NCBI GenBank assembly: GCA_938010615.1
Contig: CALLUY010000107.1
Coordinates: forward strand, 1 to 46,752
Source: an uncultured Pirellulaceae bacterium
Lineage (GTDB): Bacteria; Planctomycetota; Planctomycetia; Pirellulales; Pirellulaceae
Reading direction: 5' to 3'
DNA length: 46,752 nt
In this document: in pieces, positions 15,985-24,519 of the stretch
Position numbering within the stretch: position 1 is the stretch's first letter
Layout: the number at the start of each line of letters is the position of its first letter
Position numbers and translations under genes: made by a program
The notes under the pieces: generated by a model
Database searches by the model: none
What the model was told of the DNA's origin: nothing
What the model saw: only the letters and a program-made list of their open reading frames with translations

Positions 15985-16050
15985 TTCGACTTCTGACGTC
16001 ATTTTTACCGATACACGCCCGAAGCGTAAGTTTTGAAGTTGCAAACTTTC
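15985..16050. other. Short gap before the dispersed repeat
   Basis: This holds the motif TTTTGAAGTTGCA, also seen near other repeats (16326, 24402, 42270). No gene is seen. Confidence 0.4.
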
Positions 16051-16264
16051 AGTCACGAAGTGACGCCATGAATTAGCCATGGACGCAAGTCCGTGGTTAG
16101 GGTTAATGAATCGCCGCAGAGTGCCGCAGAGTGCCGAAGGCACGGCAGGAGCCAAGTTTTGCACTACCGCAATCTTCCTGCCGTCCTTTCAGGACTCACG
16201 ATTAATGCATCAACGTTTCCATGGACTTGCGTCCATGGCTAATACATGCCGTGCTTTCAGCACT
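16051..16264 (+). repeat. Dispersed ~200-bp hairpin repeat, copy B
   Basis: Same order of small hairpins as copy A (8601-8799). This copy has GTGCC-GAA-GGCAC perfectly paired and carries a 10-bp internal duplication (GCCGCAGAGT twice, near 16111-16130), which explains most of its extra length. The ends are AGTCACGAAGTGACG and GTGCTTTCAGCAC. Confidence 0.8.
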
Positions 16265-16399
16265 AAATACTGTAATTTCAAAACGCCTAGGCGAGGTGCA
16301 GCGGGTACCTCGCTCACGCGCTTTGAAGTTGCACATTTGAGACAAGATTTCGCATTCTAATTGATAAAACACGTGAAAATTGAAAAAGCGAAGCGTTCC

Positions 16400-16476
16400 A
16401 ATACAAGCCCGACGCGCAAGCGAGGGAGCAGGAAATCCAGGGAAATATCCGCTCGCTTGCGCGTCGGGCTTGTATT
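16400..16476. repeat. REP-like palindrome with 25-bp perfect arms
   Basis: The arm at 16400-16424 (begins AATACAAGCCCGACGCGCAA) is perfectly complementary to 16452-16476 around a 27-nt loop. It belongs to the same family as 8485-8547. Fragments of the same unit follow at about 16494-16570. Confidence 0.75.
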
Positions 16477-16588
16477 TGTGCAACTTCCAAACTCACGCGT
16501 CGGGTTGTGATTGGCGGTGACAAACCAAAACCATGCAAATTCCTCTCGCGCTTCGGGATTGTATTTTGAACTTCCAAAAGCGCACGAA

Positions 16589-16617
16589 AAACCCGAGCCA
16601 AAATTTGGCTCGGGTTT
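16589..16617. terminator. Bidirectional rho-independent terminator
   Basis: AAACCCGAGCC and GGCTCGGGTTT form an 11-bp perfect stem with loop AAAATTT. It is flanked by A- and T-runs, so it works in either direction. It lies 24 bp after the end of the BON-domain gene on the minus strand. Confidence 0.85.
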
Positions 16618-16640
16618 CATGTCTTCAACGGTCAGTCGAT

Positions 16641-17450
16641 TTAGTGACGTGATTTGTCAGCGAAATCGAGATTCCAGAATCCGTCGTCCCATTCCAAAGT
16701 GACCTTACGCCATCCAAGTGGAACTTGTGGGTAAGGGTAGAACGGACCGATGTATGGCCAAGCAGAAGCAGAGTACTGCTTAGGATAGCTCACGGCACCG
16801 AAGTTCGGGTGAGCCGCGTAACCAGGCCACGCGTAGCCAGGAAGATTTGGTGCACCAGAAGGTGCTCCCATACCAGCTTGTCCAGCTGCCAATGGTGGCT
16901 GACCGCCAGCCATCATGCCGCCACCCATCGGTGCACCCATTGGAGCACCCATCATGCCGCCGTCCATAGGAGGAGCAGCACAACTTGAGCAAGACGCGAA
17001 CGGGAGCGGATCGCTAGTGACTCCACCCATTACTGAATCCATTACGATTTCCTGACGAGCAGGAACGCCGTAGCTTGCCCGGCCCGTGTAGGCTGGCTGA
17101 GTCGATGAAGGCTGCTGGAACACCTGTGGCTGTTGATAGCCAACGGGGCGAACCTGCGAGGCTCCACTAACTTCGATATCATCCACAACTTGAACCACGC
17201 CAAGACGGCCGGCTTGTTGGGCGGTTTGAAGAATCAACTGCTCTTGCTGAGCATTTGAAACTGTACCTTTGAACCAAACGGTTCCTTGTTCGACTTGCAT
17301 ATCAACATTGAAGCCACGGAGGCGCCCCTGTTGTTGCTCGGCTTGAAGCCGAGTTTGAATGAAGTCTGCAATTTGCGTGTCATCAGCTGTCACAACGCTT
17401 GGCACCAGCGTTGTTGCCGCGACAGCAAGTCCTAAAAGTAAACGTCGCAT
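16641..17450 (-). CDS. Secreted BON-domain protein with Gly/Met/Pro-rich region
   Basis: 269 residues. The signal peptide is MRRLLLGLAVAATTLVPSVVTA, followed at residues about 25-90 by a BON domain (TQIADFIQTRLQAEQQQGRLRGFNVDMQVEQGTVWFKGTVSNAQQEQLILQTAQQ ... VQVVDDIEV), a fold that binds membranes or envelope surfaces. The middle is Gln/Pro-rich, then Gly-Met-rich (GGMMGAPMGAPMGGGMMAGG). The C-terminus is aromatic with PYIGPFYPYPQVPLGWRKVTLEWDDGFWNLDF, which looks like a conserved planctomycete tail. ATG 17450 is fixed by GAGGAGGA just upstream; the longer frame to 17657 lacks coding character. It is probably an envelope structural protein. Confidence 0.8.
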   Translation of the reverse strand: MRRLLLGLAVAATTLVPSVVTADDTQIADFIQTRLQAEQQQGRLRGFNVDMQVEQGTVWFKGTVSNAQQEQLILQTAQQAGRLGVVQVVDDIEVSGASQVRPVGYQQPQVFQQPSSTQPAYTGRASYGVPARQEIVMDSVMGGVTSDPLPFASCSSCAAPPMDGGMMGAPMGAPMGGGMMAGGQPPLAAGQAGMGAPSGAPNLPGYAWPGYAAHPNFGAVSYPKQYSASAWPYIGPFYPYPQVPLGWRKVTLEWDDGFWNLDFADKSRH

Positions 17451-17936
17451 CAGAGTCCTCCTCGCAATCCCGCACCGACACCGCTTGCTTTCCGAAAGGC
17501 GACCAAAGCCATCGGCTGGGTCATCAAACAGGCTGTCAGTGGTATTGTTGAGCGTTTGCAAAAAAATCGAATATCCTGGAAATGGATTCGATCGATGACC
17601 GCTCGGAGGACCAATTGCGTAGCACGACGACGCTTTCACATCATCACTGTTTAGCAAGTTTCCCCCCTCGCGGGATCAGTGAATGAACCCACCTACCTTT
17701 TCGGCTACCTTGGCACGAACCAGTGACAATATTTCCGATTTTGATGATCTTCTGGAAAATTCATGCGGCTAAAACAAGGCCTTGCTAGCGAGTCGCGAGA
17801 AGCTGTATCGATGAGGCGAGATTTTGGGGCAACGGGTCATTTTCCCCGCATCGAATCGAGCGATTGGGGCTCAATTCGCGGAAGTGGCGACCGGCGACCG
17901 CGGTCACTACAATGCTGTCATCAACCCTCGGAGACG
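17451..17936. other. 486-bp gap between divergent genes
   Basis: This is the region between two divergent genes and must carry both promoters. Nothing else is clear in it. The frames present (for example 17763-17936, upstream in frame with the next gene) are not persuasive as coding, and no repeat was found. Confidence 0.4.
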
Positions 17937-19124
17937 ATGATGAGAACTTTGATACTTGCTTTTGCTGTCTGTACTTTCTGCTGCCCCACGAATGGAATCG
18001 GACAAGAGCTGTTAGCTAAACTAACGGCCACGTCGGCGGTCGCAAAGCCAGACGAAGAGGCGAAACAAGACGAGGAGAAGGACAAAGACAAAGACAAAGA
18101 CAAACGGAAACCCGGAGAGATCGCCGTTTCTACGGTCGTCGAAGCGTTAGACAATCCGTTTTCGATCACCATCGAACCGGAATCCGATCGAATCTTTCTG
18201 GCAGAAAGTGGAGCCCAGCGAATTGTCGAAATCAAGGACGGCAAGATCGTTCCGACTGCTGCCGAGTTCGATGCCGTGACGTATCGCGGCTATGACGCCG
18301 GCCCACTGTCTGTTTTCTGCCCCGCAGAGAACGTGCTGCTTGTCGGGCATGACGATGCCTCTGGCGAGGGTTCGCTGACGCTGCTTAAGATCAAACCCAA
18401 CGCGGAAGACGCCGCCAAACCTGAAGTCACTCGTAAGACAATCACGATTGAGAAGAAGAACAGCGAATCGAAGCTGGGGCAATTTTCAAACATCATGGTC
18501 AAGCATTCCATCATCTATGTGGTCACTCATGGCGATGAAGAAAACGGATGGATCGCACTCGCAGAATTCCAAAATGGAAAAGTAACATCGTTCCGCCCCT
18601 CGATTCCGACCGCAAAGCGAAGTAGCTATCCCGGCCCGACCTGTTCTACGGTCAGCCCGGGCGGCGAATACTTAGTCGTTTCTCAAATGGGCAAAGAAGG
18701 AGCAGCCAAGGACTCTCGGTTAGTCTTCTATACGCTGCAAGGAAAAATGTTGCGGAATTTCGAAGTCGATTTACACGACATCGTCGCGTTGGCCTACAGT
18801 CCAGATCGCAAACACCTTTTTGCGATCGACTACAACTACGCCGACCCTTCCAAGGGCGGACTCTATAAGTTGATCGGAAAGGGAGCTGGGAAGTGCGAGG
18901 CTAAAAAACTGCAAGACGTTAGCTACGCAACTTCGATGGCGTTTGACTCAACAGGGAACTTGTTCATCACGACCCTTGGCGGTCCCCCGGCGACGGACGG
19001 AAAGCCAATCGGCAAGCTCGTGAAAATCGAAGGTCTCGATGAGAAGCCAGAAGAAGCGGATTCCGAATCAGATTCAGACACCGAACCGGATACCGAATCG
19101 GCGAAAGAGGAAACTAAATCGTGA
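17937..19124 (+). CDS. Secreted beta-propeller-like protein
   Basis: About 395 residues from ATG 17937 (a second ATG follows directly; CTCGGAGA lies upstream). The signal peptide (MMRTLILAFAVCTFCCPTNGIG) is followed by a charged linker with KDKDKDKDKRK. Blade-like repeats then follow: NPFSITIEPESDRIFLAESGAQRIVEI, GPLSVFCPAENVLLVGHDD, DIVALAYSPDRKHLFAIDY, YATSMAFDSTGNLFITTLGG. This resembles NHL/SMP-30 type propellers, exported to the periplasm or surface. The tail is acidic (EEADSESDSDTEPDTES). The stop overlaps the GTG start of the PSP1 gene by 4 nt (GTGA), so the two are translationally coupled. Ligand unknown. Confidence 0.75.
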   Translation: MMRTLILAFAVCTFCCPTNGIGQELLAKLTATSAVAKPDEEAKQDEEKDKDKDKDKRKPGEIAVSTVVEALDNPFSITIEPESDRIFLAESGAQRIVEIKDGKIVPTAAEFDAVTYRGYDAGPLSVFCPAENVLLVGHDDASGEGSLTLLKIKPNAEDAAKPEVTRKTITIEKKNSESKLGQFSNIMVKHSIIYVVTHGDEENGWIALAEFQNGKVTSFRPSIPTAKRSSYPGPTCSTVSPGGEYLVVSQMGKEGAAKDSRLVFYTLQGKMLRNFEVDLHDIVALAYSPDRKHLFAIDYNYADPSKGGLYKLIGKGAGKCEAKKLQDVSYATSMAFDSTGNLFITTLGGPPATDGKPIGKLVKIEGLDEKPEEADSESDSDTEPDTESAKEETKS

Positions 19125-19660
19125 GCGCCGTCCACTTGGTACAAATTGGTTTATTGGGAAGCATCGGCAAGTTTGCTTCCGCTGATCGACGAGTCTACGC
19201 TCGCGATGCAGAAGTTGTGTGCAGAACTGCACGCGGTTTGGAAGTCGGTAAAGTCATTTGCAAAATCGAACCATCAGATACTGAGTCCGAACGCGATGGA
19301 GAAGTTTTACGTCGTGTCGGTCGTGAAGATCGCGCCATCGTAGAACGATTGGATCGCTTTCGAGATCGGGCATTCCTGGCCTGCACAAAGCTATTGGCCG
19401 AAAGAGACTTGCAAGCGACGTTGGTCGATGTGGAGCATCTGTTCGACGGTCAGTCAATCTGGTTCTATTTCCTTGGCGACGTCAGCCCCGAAGTCGAGTC
19501 ACTCACCGCGGAGCTTGCCGATGTCTACGAGAGCAAAGTCAAGTTTCGCAAGTTCGCCGAAACGTTGGCGAAAGGATGCGGCCCAGATTGCGGCACGGGA
19601 TCATCCTGCGGCGACTGCGGCAGCTGTGCTTTGTCTGGCGGCGGCTGCGGTAAAAAGTAG
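19121..19660 (+). CDS. PSP1-domain protein with Cys-rich C-terminus
   Basis: 179 residues starting at GTG 19121 inside the upstream stop. Residues about 30-150 carry the PSP1 C-terminal domain (ARDAEVVCRTARGLEVGKVI ... LACTKLLAERDLQATLVDVEHLFDGQSIWFYFLGD ... LADVYESKVKFRKF), the domain of Bacillus RicT (YaaT), an Fe-S protein of the RicAFT complex that affects RNA maturation. The last 28 residues hold seven cysteines (CGPDCGTGSSCGDCGSCALSGGGC broken into CxxxC and CxxC spacings), consistent with a metal or Fe-S site. It forms a coupled pair with the propeller gene, which is an odd partner since that one is exported. Confidence 0.85.
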   Translation: MSAVHLVQIGLLGSIGKFASADRRVYARDAEVVCRTARGLEVGKVICKIEPSDTESERDGEVLRRVGREDRAIVERLDRFRDRAFLACTKLLAERDLQATLVDVEHLFDGQSIWFYFLGDVSPEVESLTAELADVYESKVKFRKFAETLAKGCGPDCGTGSSCGDCGSCALSGGGCGKK

Positions 19661-19661
19661 G

Positions 19662-19845
19662 CTAAAAAGCTTTACGCTGCTGACGTTCGATGAACGAATT
19701 CGCCAACGCATCGTCGTCAAAGTTTTCGGCTTTGGTGTCAATGACAAATTCGCGGTTGAGTCGCAACGCAACGTTGATCGCGTGGCAAACGTTCATCGCC
19801 TTGTGATGCGACTGAACGTTGACATTCGAAGGCTGGCTCTTTTTG
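19662..19845 (-). pseudogene. 3' fragment of a Gfo/Idh/MocA oxidoreductase
   Basis: The translation VQSHHKAMNVCHAINVALRLNREFVIDTKAENFDDDALANSFIERQQRK is nearly the same as the last 50 residues of the complete Gfo/Idh gene at 21187-22632. DNA identity is high but not perfect (changes spread over the segment), so this is an old duplicate or a relic of a paralogue. Upstream coding sequence is absent beyond about 19845. Together with the intact gene it brackets the toxin-pair region. Confidence 0.75.
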
Positions 19846-20278
19846 CGTGTCCAGCTACGGGCCAGAAGAAATCGGACAGAGCGCACCTAGCCAGATCGAC
19901 GCTGCTATGCTGGTCATGAAGGAGAATCTGCCTGACGTGTCACCAACGACGCTGGTGGTGGAAATACTGGAGAGGAAGGGCTTTGAGTCAGTCAAGGATA
20001 AAAAGACTCTTAGGCGGTGCTATTAACCGAAAATCAGGATGATTTGCGTCAATACCAAATTCAAAGGAAAAATCCTCTCAAGCATTCATAGGCACAAGCC
20101 CATAACCCAAATGTCCGATACCTTTTATTGTTTAAGACCACTGGCAATAGTGAACAAAGTTTGCCACGATCGCGTCCTTAATGGTAAGATTATCTAGAAG
20201 GCAAGGACACGGAATTAAGCCACTGCAAGGAATGTAGTCGGCTACTTTTTTTGCGCTCAATCTTTGTGAAATGCAGAT
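19846..20278. other. AT-richer gap upstream of the toxin pair
   Basis: A plus-strand frame from about 19846 to 20026 (…IDAAMLVMKENLPDVSPTTLVVEILERKG…) reads as a plausible C-terminal protein fragment but has no recognised family. The rest has no gene and no clear repeat. The region lacks the usual palindromes and looks compositionally different from the core genes. Confidence 0.35.
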
Positions 20279-20704
20279 ATGAACCACATGATTAAAGAGC
20301 TGGCTGAAAGACACACTAAATCGTTCCACGACAGCGTGATGCACGATCATCAAGATGCTATGCAATGCTTTGATTGTGAAGAAATGCTTGAGATGGGAAT
20401 CAAGGCATTCAAAACTCTCGTGCGAGTCGAAAAACTTTTTCGGGACGCAGACGCGGAAGAAATTTTGGAATTTACTGACGAGCTTGAGCAATGGATGTGC
20501 AATTCCTACGTCCATTGGATGTCTCCAGTGGATGTTGCGGAGGAGCTAATCCGAAGAACAGTGTCTACCGGCTTCACGCCTTCTAACTTGGAAGAGTTTC
20601 GAGTGGTTAAAACTCAATGCATTGATAAGGTGGAGTCAAATCGATACATCAACGCCTCTCGATCACGCCTTTTTGAGGAATCCAATCAAGAAGATGATTG
20701 GTAA
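20279..20704 (+). CDS. Helical protein upstream of a MazF-like toxin (possible antitoxin)
   Basis: 141 residues, predicted mostly helical and acidic (HDHQDAMQCFDCEEMLEMGIKAFKTLVRVEKLF ... ILEFTDELEQWMCNSYVHWMSPVDVAEELIRR). No DNA-binding or known antitoxin domain was recognised. Its TAA overlaps the ATG of the next gene by one base (TAATG), a tight coupling typical of toxin-antitoxin pairs. At 141 residues it is longer than common MazE/PemI antitoxins. The antitoxin role is inferred from position alone. Confidence 0.55.
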   Translation: MNHMIKELAERHTKSFHDSVMHDHQDAMQCFDCEEMLEMGIKAFKTLVRVEKLFRDADAEEILEFTDELEQWMCNSYVHWMSPVDVAEELIRRTVSTGFTPSNLEEFRVVKTQCIDKVESNRYINASRSRLFEESNQEDDW

Positions 20705-21054
20705 TGAAACAGCGTGAAATATACTCTCTTAAAAACGATCGAGTTGCCAAGGCTCGCCCTTGCCTGATTGTATCTAAAGACAACATCAATGGCGGTTACG
20801 ATGTAACCGTCGTTCCTTTTAATGGAAGCGACTTTGCAAACAAAAAGGACAAGCCCTTTTGCGTACCTTTCTATTGCGGTGAATTTGGTTTGTCGAAGGA
20901 TTGTGTCGCAAAGTGTGACGAAATTGCACGAATTCGCAAATCCGATTTGAACAGAAGCAAAATTGGAACCATTGACACAGATCGAATGGCAGAAGTGATT
21001 GAAGCAGTCAACTGGTGCATTTCTTGTGAACCAGAAAAAAGTAAAGCTGTTTGA
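20704..21054 (+). CDS. MazF/PemK-like endoribonuclease toxin
   Basis: 116 residues from ATG 20704 (a TTG two codons earlier is possible). The pattern MKQREIYSLKNDRVAKARPCLIVSKDNINGGYDVTVVPF and later FGLSKDCVAKCDEIARIRKSDLNRSKIGTID matches the PemK/MazF SH3-like barrel: an N-terminal strand with G/R-E-I-Y, the RPCLIVS strand, and the conserved 'D-x-I-x-x-I/V-x-K' strand. MazF toxins cut mRNA at short sequences. The sequence is divergent, so family-level assignment is good but activity is unproven. It is translationally coupled to the upstream helical protein. Confidence 0.7.
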   Translation: MKQREIYSLKNDRVAKARPCLIVSKDNINGGYDVTVVPFNGSDFANKKDKPFCVPFYCGEFGLSKDCVAKCDEIARIRKSDLNRSKIGTIDTDRMAEVIEAVNWCISCEPEKSKAV

Positions 21055-21137
21055 CAAATGTAACTCCCTGAAAGCTCTTGGGGCATTGCCAAGAACAATC
21101 ATCACAGGGTAAAATTTTGCCCAACGCACAGTGCAAA

Positions 21138-21166
21138 AAAAAGGACGCCGAATCGGCGTCCTTTGG
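21138..21166. terminator. Bidirectional rho-independent terminator
   Basis: AAAGGACGCCG and CGGCGTCCTTT form an 11-bp perfect stem with a 3-nt loop, preceded by a run of A. It sits between the toxin gene (+) and the Gfo/Idh gene (-) and can serve both. Confidence 0.9.
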
Positions 21167-21186
21167 TTCTCAGAGAATATCGTTTC

Positions 21187-22632
21187 TTAAGAAACGTTGA
21201 TCTCGAATCCTTTACGCTGCTGACGCTCGATGAATGAATTCGCCAACTCATCATCGCCAAAGTTTTCGGCTTTGGTGTCGTAGACAACTTCGCGATTGAG
21301 TCGCAAAGCAACGTTGATCGCGTGACAAACGTTCATCGCCTTGTGATGCGACTGAACGTCAGAACTTGGCGTCTCGCGAGACTTAATGCAATCGAAGAAG
21401 CAACCCATGTTGTTGCTCTCTGGTCGCTTGCCGCTTGCATAAAGAGCACCGATCTTGGACTCATCAAGTGGATTCTTCTTCAGCTCTTCAACTGGCTTAC
21501 CCGTCAGTTTCCCGCGGTTGACGAAGTAACGACCTTTCTCACCTTCGAACATGATTCCATTCTTAAAGCCTTTTGTAGTGTCACAGACTCGCATTTCAAG
21601 ACCGTCGTCAAACGTCAAATCAACCTGAAAGTTGACAGCCGTGTTGAAGTTGTCGTCCTTGGTCGGCATCCCTTTGTCATCAAGAGGAACAGGATGGTAA
21701 GAAGAGATTGGGTTGATCTTAATCTTGCCCGCATCTTCTCCCAGTCGGTCCATCGCCCAGAGAGCGATGTCGATGTGGTGAGCACCCCAGTCGGTCATCT
21801 TGCCGCCAGAGTACTCGTAGAACCAACGGTAGTAGCGATGTGCACGACCGAAGTTGTGGCCAGCACCCCAACCTGTAACGTCTCTCATGACCGCAGCTTC
21901 GCGATAAGGCTTGACTTCGCATTGGCCTTGCCAGAGATCCCAGTTCAAATGCTTCGGAGGATCAACTAGTAGCAAAGGATTCTTTTTGCCCTCTTCATCC
22001 ATGCTATCGCGAGATGGCCCCAGCGCAACAGTGATCTTTTTGCACTTTCCAATGCGACCTTCTCGCATCATGGCGGCAGCCTTGACGAAGAGTTGATTGA
22101 ACTCGTTGCGTTGCTGTGTTCCAACTTGGAAAACCCGGCCAGTTTTCTTAAGGACTTCCAAAATCTGTTGACCTTCGCGGATCGTAAGCGTCAAAGGCTT
22201 TTCGCAATAGACGTCTTTGCCCGCCAACATCGCGTCGATGGCGATCTTGGTGTGCCAGTGATCTACTGAACCAATCACAATTGCATCAATGTCTTTCCGA
22301 TCGAGGACTTTGCGATAGTCTTCGTGTGCGCGAGTGTTGAGCGGATGACCTGCTTCGCGGTGAGCATCCATCACGACTTGCAATGCGCGGCCTGCCTGCA
22401 TCGAATCGACATCAGCAAGCGCTGCACAAGGAGCATGCTTGAGTGCAGCTTCACCAAGGTAAGTATGGTAGCGAATTCCAGTTCCAACGAACCCGACAAC
22501 AGGTTGCTCATTGGGACTGCGATAACCGGCTGCCATGCCAGTTTTGGCGATTGGATTGGACAGCAAGTATCCGCCAGCAGCGGTTGCAGCAGAAGCCTTC
22601 ATGAAGCCTCGACGGCTGGTTTTGTTCGACAT
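21187..22632 (-). CDS. Tat-exported Gfo/Idh/MocA family oxidoreductase
   Basis: 481 residues. The N-terminus MSNKTSRRGFMKASAATAAGGYLL has a twin-arginine motif (SRRGFMK), so it is folded with its cofactor before export. The Rossmann domain starts PVVGFVGTGIRYHTYLGEAAL; the catalytic region has DHWHTKIAIDAMLAGKDVYCEKPLTL, with the family EKP motif intact. The C-terminal domain holds GAHHIDIALWAMDRLG. These enzymes act on sugars or sugar acids with NAD(P), and planctomycetes encode many exported copies linked to polysaccharide breakdown. Start ATG 22632 has GGAG upstream. The C-terminus is duplicated as a fragment at 19662-19845. Confidence 0.9.
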   Translation of the reverse strand: MSNKTSRRGFMKASAATAAGGYLLSNPIAKTGMAAGYRSPNEQPVVGFVGTGIRYHTYLGEAALKHAPCAALADVDSMQAGRALQVVMDAHREAGHPLNTRAHEDYRKVLDRKDIDAIVIGSVDHWHTKIAIDAMLAGKDVYCEKPLTLTIREGQQILEVLKKTGRVFQVGTQQRNEFNQLFVKAAAMMREGRIGKCKKITVALGPSRDSMDEEGKKNPLLLVDPPKHLNWDLWQGQCEVKPYREAAVMRDVTGWGAGHNFGRAHRYYRWFYEYSGGKMTDWGAHHIDIALWAMDRLGEDAGKIKINPISSYHPVPLDDKGMPTKDDNFNTAVNFQVDLTFDDGLEMRVCDTTKGFKNGIMFEGEKGRYFVNRGKLTGKPVEELKKNPLDESKIGALYASGKRPESNNMGCFFDCIKSRETPSSDVQSHHKAMNVCHAINVALRLNREVVYDTKAENFGDDELANSFIERQQRKGFEINVS

Positions 22633-22774
22633 CAGGGAATTACTCCGGAGTTATTAAGCGACTTGAATCTCCCGATTCTAACAGGATATATTCTCATTGG
22701 AACGCGCTTTTTTGTATCGCAATGGCGAGTCTCAGGCGAATAACTGGCCACTGCCGTGCGTGCAAGCCTTCAAT

Positions 22775-22953
22775 CTACTTTTCAACGCCGCGATTCATAC
22801 CGTCAAGCAATTGATAGAACACAGGCTTGAAGTCTTCCCATTGACTTTCGGGAGCATACGCGCGAAATGTTACGCCTCGGTCTCGCGTGATTGCCGTTGC
22901 CCGAATCTCGTGGTCACGGCTTCTCCAGTGGAAGTAGCGCTTTGGACAAGAAT
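22775..22953 (-). pseudogene. Gene remnant, 3' end only
   Basis: A minus-strand frame with no start codon reads HWRSRDHEIRATAITRDRGVTFRAYAP and continues ESQWEDFKPVFYQLLDGMNRGVEK before a TAG at 22775-22777. The composition and the regular strand-helix pattern (TFRAYAPES then a helix) look like the real C-terminus of a protein. It is cut by TAG immediately upstream (about 22954). Family not recognised. It lies in the otherwise empty space between two divergent genes. Confidence 0.4.
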
Positions 22954-23089
22954 CCTATTTCTGTTTGCCTTAAATCGTACTGAATTCGTCAGGGCGTTGC
23001 AAAGTTTCCCCCAGCTCTTCGTCAACAGACAAACCCAGAACGAAAGATGCTATATTCTGAGTCAATCAGACTCACTCAACAGGGCAACC

Positions 23090-24370
23090 ATGAACCGGAC
23101 ATTTACTCTTCTGCTCGTCGTCACCGCCACCACCGCGATTAACTTCTCCAACGCTGCTCACGCTCAGGAACAAAGTGACTGGGCAACGTTTCGAGGTCCC
23201 GATCGAACAGGTGTCTCTTCTGAAACGGGATTGTTGGAGACATGGCCAGAGAGCGGCCCGAAACTGCTTTGGACCGCCGACGGAGCAGGGCAGGGCTACG
23301 CGAGCGTTTCGATTGCCGACGGAAAAATCTTTACCCTCGGCGATGGCCTCAGCGATAGTGACGACAAAGAATATTTGATGTGCTTTGATCAAAGCAATGG
23401 CAAGCTACTTTGGAAATTCAGAACTGGCGACCCTTGGACGAAGGGCCAGAAGAGCTGGCAGAGCTCTCGCAGCACCCCAACGGTTGACGAAGATCGCGTG
23501 TATGTCATCACGCCATCTGGAACTTTGTGGTGCGTAACGACCGAAGGCAAGAAGCAATGGAAAGTTGATCTCAAGAAAAAATTCGGCGGCAAGAAAGCTG
23601 AGATGTGGGGCTACAGCGAATCGGTACTGATCGACGGTGACAATCTGATTTGCACGCCCGGCGGTGAATCAAACACCATGGTCGCGCTTGACAAGATGAC
23701 AGGAAAGAAACAATGGTCGACTCCTCGCAAGGGCGATCGCGGCGCCGGTCATGCGTCGATTGTGATTTCAAATATCGGAGACGTGAAAGTTTACGTTCAG
23801 ACAACCGGCAGTGGCGCGATGGGTGTTCGAGCATCCGACGGCGAGTTGCTTTGGACTTACGACATCGACAAAACGACGGCCGTCATTCCAACACCAATCG
23901 TTCGAGATGATCTCGTATTCTTCAGTGCCGGTTACGGTCGCGGTGGTGCACTGCTACGTCAAGTCGCCGACGGAGATCGAGTAACGACCGAGGAGATCTA
24001 TCCTTTAAACAAAAAGCTCACCAACAAGCACGGCGGCATCGTGTTGGTCGGCGACTATCTTTACGGCGACACCGATGACAAAGGCACGCCATTTTGTGCG
24101 GACTTGATGACGGGTGAAATCAAATGGAAGTCTCGCGGATCAGGACGCAAATCTGCAAGTGTCACAGCGGCTGACGGCCATTTGTTTTTCTTGTACTCCA
24201 ACGCCACGATGACGATGGTGAAAGCTGACCCGGAATCGTTTGAAGAAGTCGGCAGCTTCAAGGTACCGGGAGACACCGACCGTCCAAGCTGGGCGCATCC
24301 GGTGATCTTGGATGGAAAACTATACCTCAGGCAAGGCACCAACATTCATTGCTATTCGTTGACCGAGTAG
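23090..24370 (+). CDS. Secreted PQQ-type beta-propeller protein
   Basis: 426 residues from ATG 23090; the frame is open from 22697 but the signal peptide MNRTFTLLLVVTATTAINFSNAAHAQ fixes the true start. The mature protein begins WATFRGPDRTGVSSETGLLETWPESGPKLLWTADGAGQGYASVSIADGKIFTLG, the standard opening of planctomycete 'outer membrane protein assembly factor BamB'-like propellers. Blades carry the tryptophan-docking pattern GKLLWKFRTGD, GKKQWKVDLKKKFGG, GELLWTYDIDK and GEIKWKSRGSG. No dehydrogenase active-site Asp region was recognised, so it may be a binding or scaffold protein in the periplasm. It is monocistronic. Confidence 0.85.
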   Translation: MNRTFTLLLVVTATTAINFSNAAHAQEQSDWATFRGPDRTGVSSETGLLETWPESGPKLLWTADGAGQGYASVSIADGKIFTLGDGLSDSDDKEYLMCFDQSNGKLLWKFRTGDPWTKGQKSWQSSRSTPTVDEDRVYVITPSGTLWCVTTEGKKQWKVDLKKKFGGKKAEMWGYSESVLIDGDNLICTPGGESNTMVALDKMTGKKQWSTPRKGDRGAGHASIVISNIGDVKVYVQTTGSGAMGVRASDGELLWTYDIDKTTAVIPTPIVRDDLVFFSAGYGRGGALLRQVADGDRVTTEEIYPLNKKLTNKHGGIVLVGDYLYGDTDDKGTPFCADLMTGEIKWKSRGSGRKSASVTAADGHLFFLYSNATMTMVKADPESFEEVGSFKVPGDTDRPSWAHPVILDGKLYLRQGTNIHCYSLTE

Positions 24371-24396
24371 CCGAATTGCGTCGCGAACTAAGCGCA

Positions 24397-24512
24397 ACTT
24401 TTGAAGTTGCACACATTTATATTCCGAAGGAATTTAAGCCATTAGCCGGAGGTCGAGCGTAGCGCCACCTCCGGAACACTAGGGATGGTCCGATATAGTG
24501 CAACTTCAAAGA
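24397..24512. repeat. Nested intergenic palindrome between convergent genes
   Basis: TTGAAGTTGCAC (24402-24413) is repeated in inverse at about 24497-24508 (GTGCAACTTCAA). Inside, CCGGAGGT and ACCTCCGG form a second hairpin (about 24448-24476). No gene. It may also stop transcription from both sides. Confidence 0.6.
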
Positions 24513-24519
24513 GCGCAAC

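Noticed and set aside
17451-17657. N-terminal extension of the BON-domain protein
   Set aside because: ATG 17450 has a strong ribosome-binding site and starts a signal peptide; the extension has no such features.
22697-23089. 131-residue N-terminal extension of the PQQ-type propeller
   Set aside because: The signal peptide at 23090 marks the true start; the upstream frame overlaps a minus-strand gene remnant.
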